Positions 24,245 to 33,970 of a stretch of 64,000 nucleotides of DNA are shown one piece after another. The notes beneath the pieces were generated by a model. It was not told the origin of the DNA. It did no database searches and saw only the letters and a program-made list of their open reading frames with translations. Each line of letters begins with the position of its first letter. The stretch's first letter is position 1. Source of the DNA: Argentina anserina (taxonomy: Eukaryota > Streptophyta > Magnoliopsida > Rosales > Rosaceae); the NCBI RefSeq assembly GCF_933775445.1, contig NC_065873.1:5828001-5892000 (forward strand). The letters are read 5' to 3'. The position numbers were made by a program, and so were the translations under genes.

Positions 24245-24420
24245 CTAGTGTCAGGATCACAGACCCGATAGCGAGAGAATCGAGTGAGAGGTGCCTCAGA
24301 AGATAATGAACTGCTGGGACGTAAGGCTTCTTGCCGGGACATGAGGCTTACTGCCATGACGTGAGGATTGTAACAACTGCTGGGATGAGCTAATCGCCAA
24401 CAGAATGATGGTGGGGCAGT
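24245..24420 (-). repeat. Imperfect short tandem repeats in the CACTA interior
   Basis: The pattern CTGC(T/C)(G)GGACGT(A)AGGCTT recurs about three times (GGGACGTAAGGC, GGGACATGAGGC, ATGACGTGAGG), spaced about 27 bases apart. No coding role is visible. Confidence 0.45.
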
Positions 24421-24589
24421 GGAGTTTTGGACCGGTGAGTTTGCCTAAATGGAAAGTGTTTTTGCGCAGATTTGAAATGGAAAGTGTATGCCTAAATGGC
24501 CAAGTGTTAGGGTTGGAAAAAATGAGGGGGGAAAATGAAAGTGAGTCATGAATTCCCTCTAATAGCTAGGATTTATATTGTAATGGATT

Positions 24590-24964
24590 TGTTTTCAAAA
24601 ACCATTGTTAGTTATAGATTTGAGACAATGTGTAAAGATATCTCAAACAACCATTGTAAAAAATATATTGTGTGAAACAATTCAAACAATGTTCCCAAAA
24701 TAAATAAAACCATTGTTCAGAATCTGAGTACATATAATAGACAGTCTAAAACCATTGTCTTAAACACAATTTTGGACAATATGATTTATGGTAAATATAA
24801 AACTTTGTCTTATAAACATCTAACCATGTCGAGAACAAAAACATTGTCCGAACCAAAACTTAAAACAAAACTTATTTTGAAACTATTGTCTGAAATCTTA
24901 GACAATTGTTTTTTCCCCCTGCATTGTCTATCTACCATTGTCTATCCACTATTTTGGCCTAGTG
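24590..24964 (-). repeat. CACTA right terminus and subterminal repeats
   Basis: Multiple ACCATTGT(C/T) and GACAATG motifs in both orientations lead to the inverse terminus ...TTTTGGCCTAGTG. The motif set matches the left end, confirming that both ends belong to one element despite the 6.4 kb span. Confidence 0.8.
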
Positions 24965-24967
24965 AAA

Positions 24968-26748
24968 ATTGAGGAATTCCATTATTTCGAAATTATAGAA
25001 CTTTATTTTCAATTTTATTATATCAAGTTGTTATGAAGTCAAGTGGATACATATGTCAGTATTTGTTCTATACATGTTGCCTTTGCAGTTAACAAGTATA
25101 TTCATGTCCACTGGTGCTACTGATACTTGTGATTTTGGAGTTTTTTTTAAAACCATTTGGAGGACACATAGTATTTTTGACATTGCAGAAAATTATATGT
25201 GAATAGTTATTAGCTCTACTTTATATGGAACTCTTGTATTTTATAGGATTTCTTGCAGAATCAGCAGTTACTGGTGTTCTGTACTAATTATAGGTTCTAC
25301 ATTTTCAATCACAAATGATTGAGTTATTTGTTTTGGATTTATGCATTATATTCAGCTCACGCATGCCTTATACTTTTACTTAGTTTTTATCTTGTTCAGT
25401 TAATCAATTGTAATCAGTGTACAGTCTAGAAAGAGATTGAAAGATATATTTGGACTTATACTCTAATTTACATGACTTGAGGATTAAGTAATTGATCAAA
25501 TAATATCTAAGCAATTGTAATTGAACGAGGAATGTATTTTCAATAATATTTTGTAATCATATAAACAAAATATTCACTAAGAATCTAACTAGTTTTATGA
25601 TATGATTCTCATGTTCAATAAGGGAACAAACTGTGATTCAATTAGGACTCTTTGATGAGCAAGACATTAATTGAATCACTATATATACATGAGCATTGCT
25701 CCATGTGTCTCGATACATATACATACAACTACATATCTCATTGAGGTTGTAATTGTATGGGAGAGCAGAAGATCAAAGCTTGCATAAATGGCAATCTCAG
25801 TGAATATATCTAAGTATTACTCTTAACCGGTTTTATGTTCTAGTTGATTCAATGTGTTTGCATAGCTTGTTTAAATACAGCTTTAGTTTTCACTTGTCTC
25901 ATACACCATCCAAAATCAGTTTCTGAAAGCATAAATAGAAACATTTCTTGCTAGCTAATTCAATGAGTCTACGTTGTGTAGAGGAAGAAATTAGACTGGC
26001 CTCCTTTGTGAGAAAACGTGATAAGATATATGCGGGAGTCATATAACTCTTCATTAAATGGAGCTATGTGTTGATGACTGAACACCCAACTACATTTTGA
26101 ATTGGAAATTTCATCATCATCGATCAACTTTCCTAAATTGGCTTCTTCTTGCAACAATTTATCCACTTGAGTAATGAAATCAGTCTTCCGCAAACTCCAA
26201 ACCAAAGTCTAAGGTGGGTGAGAGGCTGAGAGCTGCAGAGATTTTATAGTGCTGTTTCTTTTCGATAATATGCCAACAAAAGCAATTGATCCGTTTCAAT
26301 GTCCAGTTGACTTAAAATATGTGATGCATATATGCACTTGCAATGTCACAGAGCCCCTCAAGCAGTTTGACAATTGAATCTGATTGAAATCATTTAAGCA
26401 CTTGATGTACTGTCAATTTGCTCACCAAAGCAGCAAAAAATTATTTTGATAATTGACTAATTGTGCGATAAATTCCGTAATATCTTTAGCTTGTGTTACA
26501 AATGCAAATGCATGTGTTTATTTACTTTTGTAATTTAGATAGGCTTACTTGTAATTAACAGATAGCCTCTTGTAAGCATAGTGGGTTAATTCATATATCT
26601 ATATATAACTTTGTTATATCTCTTTACTTTGGTGATAATTAATATATATGTCTGTTGAAGTTTCAAAATATTGAACAAGTTCACCACATAAATTATTTTG
26701 ACTACGTAAGTTATAGTCATGTACTATTTATTGATCTGCATTATTTTA
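24968..26748. other. Intergenic DNA with one weak promoter-like site
   Basis: AT-rich. A minus-strand frame (26205-25969) of 78 codons lacks an ATG. Upstream of it is CACTATAAAATC near 26240-26252, which looks like a TATA box. I do not recognise the peptide and do not call a gene. Confidence 0.35.
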
Positions 26749-28034
26749 TTACACTGAGGTTGATGTTGGAACCCATACAAGATTATCTGAAGGAAAGAAA
26801 TGACACACAGCAGAAGTCCCAGGCTTGATCCTGAGGACACTGAATGATGCATGATTAGGGCTCCAATTAGAGGGCACCAAATGACAGACAGCAACAGCGT
26901 CAACTCTATCTCCATCTTCACCCACTAACTCAACTTTGTACAACTCACACTTTGTTGGCTATGGCAGTAAAAAACTGCATAAGGGTAAGGCATGGTGTGA
27001 CATGCCACCATCTTTGGAGCAAAGATCTCATCAGGCTTTTTTTTTTTGTTACAAAAATGGTGGACTGATGGGTCTACCACTCCAGACTGGAGAGCAGATA
27101 CAGTACGGGTCCTCTCCATGTGGTGTTTTTCACATGCAGATGATCAAACTAGTGACTTCCTATTACCAGGAATATCACATCAGCATTCGCCAACGTGCAA
27201 ATGCAGCATGCAGCCTGCTACCACTACACCAAACCCCTTTGGGTATCTCATCAGGCTCTTTCAAAATGGTATAATTCTGGAAAAGGGTAGTTGAATTGGT
27301 GAGATGGGCAGTGGCTACAACAGTGAAAGGGGTCTTTGGTCCCAACATACTTTGAGTGAAGTCCAGCATGGATTCTAATTAAGGAAGTGGGACAGAACTT
27401 GGTCTCTCCTTTGATGGGTTCAATCTCACATTGCTTCAGCCCTCAGAGTGTCTTCCATTGCTTTGGCTTGGGGAGAGTTTTTAGAGAAAGAAAAAAACTT
27501 AAGGTGGTGGGGGAGTTCTTCTGATGAGAAAGGAATTGAATCAGCTTCATTCCTTGGTAGTAAGTGAGGAGATTTTGAAGGGTTTCTTTTTGGGAAATAG
27601 ATTGGCATGATTTTCCCAACCTTTAAGTCCTTGGTGGTGAAGAAAATTATATGTGAAGGGTCTACGTGATCCATATGGGGTGATGATGATGAGCATGATT
27701 TCTTTGTTCCTCAGTCAGCTTCCTGCTTGCAAATCCTTGAACACACTTACACACTGCATGATAGTTTAGCATAAGCGCAATTGTTGGTAACTAAATTAAT
27801 CTATGAGAAAAGAAGAGAATGAAACACTTTGAAAATTTGAACTTCAGCTCAATTTATGATCTATCCATTTTGATTTCTAACGATCAAAGTAGCTAGAATT
27901 GAGAAAGATCATCAATCTTGTCAATTTAAGAGAAGAGGAATCAAGAAGATTATATATAGTTTTTGGTTTACCAAAACCAGCAGCAGTAGTAGAAGATGGA
28001 GCAAGGGGCACCAGAATGCAAGGGCTGAACCCAT
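26749..28034 (-). pseudogene. BURP-domain protein pseudogene (RD22-like secreted protein)
   Basis: BURP proteins are plant-specific secreted or wall-associated proteins. Exon 1 (28034-27972) encodes MGSALAFWCPLLHLLLLLLV plus one Leu, a clear signal peptide, and ends at GTAAAC. A TATA-like CTATATATGG lies near 28107-28118. Exon 2 encodes a His-rich linker, then BURP blocks: FFTTKDLKVGKIMPIYFPKR, LLPRNEADSIPFSSEELP, KAMEDTLR, KGETKFCPTSL, VACHTMPYPYAVFYCH and AVAVCHLVPSNW...VCHFFPSDNLVWVP. The CH-X10-CH...CH...CH-X8-W signature is recognisable and the end at TAA is natural. It is broken by a one-base shift after the His run, a shift near CEIEPIK, a 4-base insertion after PTSL, a SINE (27038-27244) and a shift after CHSQQS. 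Confidence 0.9.
27038..27244 (-). mobile_element. SINE inserted in the BURP pseudogene
   Basis: A 207-bp insert interrupts the BURP frame between the KEPDEI block and the APKMVACH block. It is flanked by a perfect 13-bp direct repeat ATCTCATCAGGCT (27025-27037 and 27245-27257), which is part of the BURP coding sequence. On the minus strand it begins ACCCAAAGGGG, has a perfect pol III A-box TGGTGTAGTGG close to the start and a weak B-box-like site, and ends in an A-tract (T-tract at 27038-27046). Those traits define a tRNA-derived SINE. The plant SINE family is not identified. Confidence 0.87.
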
Positions 28035-28232
28035 GTTTTTTCCCCTAAAAGAACTCACTACTTTTTTCAGAGAGCTTTAAGATGTGAAGTCCTGATATTT
28101 AACAGCTCCATATATAGAAAAGATTTTATTTCCCTGGGCAAACTTAGACGTTAAATTTTCAAGCCAACAGATTACAAACCACTGCTTGCTTCCTCCATCA
28201 ATGGTGTTGGGCCTTTAAAGAGAAAATTTTTG

Positions 28233-28690
28233 TGTCCAACCTGATTTATATTTGTGCGTCCAAACACTCTTTTAATTGTACATTTGAGAAATTGAAATAT
28301 ATAATCTTAACCATTCAAACAATAAAAATAATTTTTATAAATATCAATGTAAACAACAAATCGTTTGCTCGGTCGATTGCATCAAAAAAATAAACAGTCA
28401 TAATGAAAGTTAGTAATCTAGTTTGTATATGTGCATCTGAACATTCTTTCAATTGCACATTTGAGAAATTGAAATATATAATCTTAACCATTCAAAAATT
28501 TAGTTTATCAATAAAAATAATTTTTATAGAATATCAATATAAACAAAAAATCATTTGCTCGGTCGATTGCATCAAACAAATGAACAGTCATAGTGAAAGT
28601 TAGTAATCTCATAATCAACTATCAATTGATAAACAAAAATGAACAGTCATAGTGAAAATTAGTAATCTCATAATCAACCATCAATATAAA
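28233..28690 (+). repeat. Partial tandem duplication, unit about 180 bp
   Basis: The block TTTGAGAAATTGAAATATATAATC...GCTCGGTCGATTGCATCAAA...AACAGTCATA(A/G)TGAAAGTTAGTAATCT occurs twice (from about 28233 and 28420). A short third piece with AACAGTCATAGTGAAAATTAGTAATCTCATAATCAAC starts near 28640. No coding sequence is present. Confidence 0.7.
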
Positions 28691-29051
28691 CTAAATGAAC
28701 AGTCATGGATTTACCTACTTATAATTTTTTTAATTTTTTAATTTTATTATTTACGGGAGCTTTTATTCATACCTCTCAGACACGTATACTTCCTTAGGCT
28801 TAGTTTGGTACTTCATTTCTAAAAAAATCAGCTTTTAGGTCGACTTTTAAACTTCATAGTGTTTAGTAACTCCAGAAAAATCTGTTTTTTTTTAAATTTG
28901 TAGGTCACTCACAGTAACTTTTGGAAAGAACCTAAATGTTGTTTTTAGAAGCTAATTTTACTTAAAGCTTAATAGATGTTAATATTTTTCTGTAAATTTT
29001 CAAATAACACCTTTATCTATAATCATTCTCAATATGTTAAAACAAAAACAT

Positions 29052-29236
29052 TGTTCCGGGAGAATTGCTATTCTACCCTTGTGTGTGTCTTAGCCTAATA
29101 GGTTTCCCAATAGGAGATAGATTAGCATCTCCGTAGTAGATTAGGACTCCGAATCCTACGGGATTGTGGTGTTGTAAATGCCTATATATAGGCCCCCATA
29201 TCATTCAATAATATACAAGTATTTCATCCTCAAACA
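29052..29236 (+). repeat. Copia 5' LTR
   Basis: TGTTCCGGG...CCTCAAACA, 185 bp. TATA-like CTATATATAGG at about 29182-29192, then CAATAATATACAAG near the end. Same length as the 3' LTR. Confidence 0.95.
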
Positions 29237-29975
29237 CGTTATCAGCACGAAGCCCTAAAACCCTGAATCTTTTAGAGCCTTCCGAAATTTTTTCTTCTTC
29301 CCTTCCTCCGCCGCCGCAAGCCTCCTGCCGCCGCCGCAGCCCCTGCCTGCCCTCGCAGCCCCTGCCCTCGCAGCCCTGCAGCCCTGCAGCCCCGCAGCCC
29401 CACAGCCCTGCAGCCCTGCAGCCCTGCAGCCCCGCAGCCCTGCAGCCCCGCAGCTCCTGCACGCAGCCCCGCAGCGCTTCCTCCGCAAAGAAATCTTTTT
29501 GCCCCGCAAGTTCCCGCATCAAATCACTCAAAATTGCTCCTCCCGCATATTCACGCAAGAGACGTGAAAGTCACAAGCAAGGACTTCGCTCAGGAGAAGC
29601 TACTCCCGTATACTACAAACCCTCCAAGGTAAATTTTTCATAAACGTTCCCGCTTTTGAACGTATAGATATATTATATCGGGCGCTATTAGCCTTCTTCT
29701 TGTCTTAACTCCGGCCTTTCTTATAACGCCGATGAGACTATAGAGGGATGAGTTTCCCCTCTTGGTCGATGTTTTCTGTGTGACGGTCCTGGGGGAGTCA
29801 CGATTGTTTTGAAAAGGGAAGTTAATCGATTTTCGTGTGGTCGCCTGAGTGCACCGTTGTTTTGGGTGCGATCATGAGTATCGCCGCTTGCATCGATTTT
29901 TCTTGTGACCATATACGTCACCCCTTCTAATTCCTATTATACTTGAATCTAATCGATTCCGTATTCGTTTTGTAG
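29237..29975 (+). other. Copia leader with GC-rich CAGCCC repeat and candidate intron
   Basis: Begins with the primer site. From about 29340 to 29475 it is an imperfect array of GCAGCCCTGCA/GCAGCCCCGCA units, very GC-rich. A consensus-like splice donor CAAG|GTAAATTT occurs near 29629, and the sequence just before gag ATG, TATTCGTTTTGTAG, is a good acceptor, so a leader intron of about 350 bases is possible. The minus-strand frames here are repeat artefacts. Confidence 0.7.
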
Positions 29976-31043
29976 ATGTCATCGCCATCTCGACCGGAAT
30001 TTGGCCTTCTTGATCTAGAAGGAAAGGAATACCACCGCTGGGTTTCCGACATGGAACTCGCTTTCGAGAGCCGAGGGATTGAAGGCATGTTTGCCGACCC
30101 TCCTGCTGATTTCCCACCCATGGCTAAGACTCAGACTCTCATCTTCATGAGACGTCACATCCATGCAACTCTCAAGAGGCAATACTTGAACGTAAAAGAT
30201 CCTAAAGAATTATGGGACAAACTACGCTTGCGGTACAACAACGTTCATGATAAGCTTCTTCCTGAATTGACCGTTAGATGGGACAATATCCGTCTATTGG
30301 ACTATAAGAGAGTGGATGATTTCAATCAGGATATGCTATGCTTGCAATCCGATCTTGGCACCGTTGGTGTCATCAAGACCGACCTAGATCTTCTCAATAA
30401 GACATTGGACACGTTTCCAATCAACTATGAGGTTCAAGCTCATACGTACCGCACTCATGTAGAGGAAGGGAAGATCCGGTCTTTTGCCGACTTAATGGCA
30501 CTCTTAGCTAAGAAGGAGAGACATTCTGAGATTCTCCTCAACAACAACAATAGACCTGTTGGCACTAAAAGAATTTCTACGCCACAGGCTAACTATGGGA
30601 AAGCTCCTAAGCAAAAGAATCAATCAAGGAACGCTCCATATCAGCACCAAAATAACAACTCTCGTGGTGGGATGCAACAAGGCCGATCTCGGCCTCGGTC
30701 CAATACATGGACCCGTGATGGTGGCGGCGCCGCACCCTCAGGGGGAGGCCGTACCCGTCCCACACTCCAAGGAGGCCGTGCGCCTCCTAATGCCTCCACT
30801 TCCGGTAATGGCAAGTCTCCATGCTTCAAATGTGGCTCCTTTAAGCACTTTAATCGCGATTGTCGCCCTAGCAAAGAGATGATCAAGGCTTACTCCGCCT
30901 ACAAGAAGTTTCTACAACCCGAATCGAATCATGTGGATGAGGACCATGAGATCGAGACTCACCATATCTCCATGAAACCTGAGCCCCTTGCTTCTAAAGC
31001 TAGGCCTCCGGTTGATACCATGGATACTCCCGACTTTGATTAG
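29976..31043 (+). CDS. Copia gag
   Basis: 355 residues. This protein forms the particle around element RNA. The N-terminal part (YHRWVSDMELAFESRG, about residues 24-39) and the middle part (KELWDKLRLRYN...TVRWDNIRLLDYKRVDDFNQ) match the UBN2/Retrotran_gag families of plant copia elements. A basic, Asn/Gln-rich linker leads to a zinc knuckle CFKCGSFKHFNRDC (CX2CX4HX4C) near residue 285. Before it is a Gly/Ala/Pro-rich insert (about 30715-30805). The ATG directly follows TTTTGTAG. The frame differs from pol by one base, and pol starts 965 bases later, so this is not a simple single polyprotein. Confidence 0.93.
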   Translation: MSSPSRPEFGLLDLEGKEYHRWVSDMELAFESRGIEGMFADPPADFPPMAKTQTLIFMRRHIHATLKRQYLNVKDPKELWDKLRLRYNNVHDKLLPELTVRWDNIRLLDYKRVDDFNQDMLCLQSDLGTVGVIKTDLDLLNKTLDTFPINYEVQAHTYRTHVEEGKIRSFADLMALLAKKERHSEILLNNNNRPVGTKRISTPQANYGKAPKQKNQSRNAPYQHQNNNSRGGMQQGRSRPRSNTWTRDGGGAAPSGGGRTRPTLQGGRAPPNASTSGNGKSPCFKCGSFKHFNRDCRPSKEMIKAYSAYKKFLQPESNHVDEDHEIETHHISMKPEPLASKARPPVDTMDTPDFD

Positions 31044-32008
31044 TCGTTTTAGCTTCTTTAGCTTTATGATTCAAGTATTGTTATGGCCGACCGCCATTGT
31101 TATTTTCATTGACTTTGTAATAGTCTTTTGATTTTGGAATTAGAAGTTTATGTGTGATGTATTAAAGATTGGCATTCAATAAAATTTCTCATTTCTTGCT
31201 TACAAGACGATATCTTTGAGAATTTTATTTATCCGACACTTAGCATGATGATCAACGTGTGCAACTCACGTGGTTTTTAAATTGGACGCTTTTTGGGTCA
31301 CATGGGACCCCAATAGCACTACATTGTGAATTTGGAACTTAAAATTCGGAAAACGAACCTCGGAACGTCGAAAACGACGTCGTTTTGCCTTGGCCGGCCC
31401 CGGTTACTATTCCGGCGTTTCCGGCACGTTTTGCCGGCGTATTCGCCATCTTCCGGCCATTTACCGGCGTTTCCGGCACCGCCACTCGGTTCCTGCCGTC
31501 GTCCCCTGTCGGACCTGAAGTCCCGGCCTCCATACCGGCCAGTTTCGACAGCCGCCGGCCGGTTTTTCCGGCAATAGGTGCCGCCGGTTTTCCACCGAGT
31601 TTTTCGACGATTTGTTCGTCGTTTTCTCGTGATTCTTCCGGCATATTGCAGCAGCCCCTGCTGCCACGTTTTCCTCGTCCAAAATTCACCCGGTTTTGAG
31701 TTCTTTTGACATGGTTTTCCGGTTTGTTTTTCCGGTTTTCTCCAAGTCCGTTCTATGCACTCACCGGTACTCTTTGTGTGTTTTCCACACCATTATTGGA
31801 TGGTTTCTACCACCCTTGTTTACTGTTTGGTATTTCACTGCTTCAATACCATGATTTCCAACTCTTTAGTTGAAGAATGTAGCACTATTGCCATGTGATA
31901 CATTCGATGGAATCGCGCTTTGTTCTGATTCCCTTTCTTACAATATCCTACGGCGTATTGTATAGAATTGTTCCCGTGTCACTGACTCTCTTAATTGTCA
32001 TTTTGTAG
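31044..32008 (+). other. Copia gag-pol spacer with GC-rich core
   Basis: 965 bases with no long frame continuing gag or pol. 31370-31690 is dense in CCGGCG/TTTCCGGC motifs, which gives overlapping frames on both strands that I do not accept as genes. It ends in a pyrimidine-rich tract and TCATTTTGTAG just before the pol ATG, a good splice-acceptor shape. Confidence 0.7.
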
Positions 32009-33970
32009 ATGTCACGCGGTGAAATCGAATGTCTAGCTGATTGCGGAACCACCCACACTGTCCTACGGCACAGGCAGTTGTTCACGGATCTAGTGTTTTC
32101 GACTTCTTCGATGACTACAATGATTGGCTCGAAATCCATCATTCAAGGAAGAGGCACAGCTTCTTTCATGTTGCCTAATGGTACGACTCTTAACGTCGTA
32201 GACGCTCTTTATGCGCCGAAGTCTCCCCGCACCTTGCTAAGTTTTAAGGACATACGTGCCAATGGTTTTCACCTCGATACTTATGTTGAGAATGGAGATG
32301 AATATCTTTGCGTTACCTCTGAGAAAGCAGGCCATCGCCGCATCTTAGAGAAGATGAAGAGTCTTGGGAATGGTTTGTATCTTACTTCCATTCGAATCTT
32401 TGAATCATATGCGGTTGAACGCAACTTTTGTGATTCGGACTCTTATATGCTTTGGCATGCCCGTCTCGGGCACCCTGGACGTGATATGATGATTAGAATT
32501 CTTAAGAATTCACATGGTCATCCATTTTTCAAGTCCCGGAAGCGATTGGACGATCACCTAACCCGTACTCCGCACGGTGAGGCCGTGCCTACCCATGCAC
32601 CGCATGGCGCGGCCGAGCATGCCCCACTCGGCAGCTCCTCGGCTTTCATGCCGTCGGTGGCGGCATCCCCTCCTTCACAGGAGCTTGTGATGCCTCCCGT
32701 GCTTTCACATGCCTCCATGGCAATCTCTGATGCCCATCGCTCATTTTGCAAAGCTTGTTCTCTTGCTAAATTTCAAGGAAGTCCTTCTTTTGCTAAGGCT
32801 TCAACCGAGAACATTCCATTCTTACAACGTATCCAAGGTGACATTTGTGGACCTATTCAACCAGAATGCGGACCTTTTCGATATTTTATGGTATTGGTTG
32901 ATGCATCGACGCGTTGGTCACACGTCGCTTTGCTATCCACAAGGAATGCTGCATTTGCTAAGTTATTAGCTGAGATCATCAAACTTCGGGCTCACCACCC
33001 CGATTATACTATCAAATCCATTCGTTTGGATAATGCTGGAGAATTCACCTCCAAAACTTTTAATGATTACTGCATGTCTATTGGGATCGAAGTTGAACAT
33101 CCCGTTCCTCATGTTCATTCACAGAATGGTCTAGCAGAGGCTACCATCAAGCGTATTCAGCTTGTTGCTCGGGCAATGGTTATGGGTACTAACCTGCCGG
33201 TCTCTGCGTGGGGATATGCAGTGTTGCATCCAGCGACACTTATTCGTTTCCGACCCGCGGCTAACCAAGCGTTTAGTGCGTACCAGATGGTAACTGGTTA
33301 CGAACCCAATATTTCACACTTACGCATCTTTGGTTGCGCCGTTTATGTGCCTATTACGCCTCCACTGCGTACTAAGATGGGTCCTCAGAGACGATTAGGT
33401 ATCTATGTTGGCTATAATTCCCCAACGATTGTCCGCTACTTAGAACCAACCACCGGAGATCTCTTTACTGCAAGATATGCAGATTGTCACTTTGATGAGA
33501 CATGCTTCCCGTCGTTAGGGGGAGATGGGAATGTTATCATTCCAAATGAACGTCAGGAATTGACGTGGTGTGTCCCCACTATGTCTCATTATGATCCTCG
33601 CACTGCTCAAAGTGAGTTACAAGTGCAACGCATTATCGACCTCCAGAAAGTCGCGGATTCGATGCCCGACGGCTTTGTAGATATTGCTAAAGTGACGAGA
33701 TCAAACATACCCGCTGTGAACGTACCGGCATGGTTGGATGTCCCGAAATACGGGCGTGGAAGACAAGCTCCTGGACCTAGCAACATTGGCACCGCCCCTG
33801 ACAGTGGGACGGAGGCCGACGGCGGCACCACCTTACGCCGTGGTGTTGCCGGCGCCCCTTGTGGCGATGATGCTGAGATGGCCCGGCATGGAGCAGCTTC
33901 GGCCTCGGCTCCTCAAAGAAAAAGGGGGAGACCGATAAACTCTAGGGATTCAAAACCTAGAAAGAAGTGA
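32009..33970 (+). CDS. Copia pol part 1: protease and integrase
   Basis: 653 residues. Protease with catalytic DCGTTHT at residues 11-17, close to the start, so little protein precedes it. Integrase zinc finger H150, H155, C247, C250. The usual H-to-C gap is enlarged by about 60 residues rich in Ala, Pro and His (around 180-240). Catalytic core D278, D341, E377 with D-35-E spacing. Motifs HARLGHP, GDICGPI, RLDNAGEF and QNGLAEATIK are typical of copia integrases. A second GC-rich, Gly/Ala-rich insert lies near residues 585-640. The frame ends RKK followed by TGA, and the next codon is the ATG of the RT ORF in the same frame. Confidence 0.95.
   Translation: MSRGEIECLADCGTTHTVLRHRQLFTDLVFSTSSMTTMIGSKSIIQGRGTASFMLPNGTTLNVVDALYAPKSPRTLLSFKDIRANGFHLDTYVENGDEYLCVTSEKAGHRRILEKMKSLGNGLYLTSIRIFESYAVERNFCDSDSYMLWHARLGHPGRDMMIRILKNSHGHPFFKSRKRLDDHLTRTPHGEAVPTHAPHGAAEHAPLGSSSAFMPSVAASPPSQELVMPPVLSHASMAISDAHRSFCKACSLAKFQGSPSFAKASTENIPFLQRIQGDICGPIQPECGPFRYFMVLVDASTRWSHVALLSTRNAAFAKLLAEIIKLRAHHPDYTIKSIRLDNAGEFTSKTFNDYCMSIGIEVEHPVPHVHSQNGLAEATIKRIQLVARAMVMGTNLPVSAWGYAVLHPATLIRFRPAANQAFSAYQMVTGYEPNISHLRIFGCAVYVPITPPLRTKMGPQRRLGIYVGYNSPTIVRYLEPTTGDLFTARYADCHFDETCFPSLGGDGNVIIPNERQELTWCVPTMSHYDPRTAQSELQVQRIIDLQKVADSMPDGFVDIAKVTRSNIPAVNVPAWLDVPKYGRGRQAPGPSNIGTAPDSGTEADGGTTLRRGVAGAPCGDDAEMARHGAASASAPQRKRGRPINSRDSKPRKK

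Larger units (their letters stand above)
18596..24964. mobile_element. Non-autonomous CACTA (En/Spm) element carrying host gene fragments
   Basis: Left end CACTACGCCAAAA at 18596 and right end (inverse) CACTAGGCCAAAA at 24964 match at 12 of 13 positions. The 3-bp target duplication AAA flanks both (18593-18595, 24965-24967). Within about 250 bp of each end, CATTGTC / GACAATG motifs recur in both orientations, the usual subterminal transposase sites. No transposase is visible. The interior holds fragments of NC2beta/Dr1 (20021-20120) and eL36 (23790-24141), both on the minus strand, and is interrupted by a solo LTR (20731-23398). Removing the LTR leaves about 3.7 kb. Confidence 0.9.

Noticed and set aside
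25969..26205. 78-codon minus frame with a TATA-like box upstream
   Set aside because: It has no ATG start and no family I recognise; kept only as a note on the intergenic region.
28233..28690. CRISPR-like spaced repeats
   Set aside because: Only two to three long, diverged copies in plant nuclear DNA; a local tandem duplication.
29205..29558. Minus-strand frames of 84-117 codons over the CAGCCC repeat (Gly-Cys-Ala-rich peptides)
   Set aside because: They are translations of a GC-rich repeat in the leader of the copia element, on its antisense strand.
31326..31699. Overlapping frames of 73-116 codons on both strands in the copia spacer
   Set aside because: Composition artefact of CCGGCG-rich sequence; no conserved protein features.
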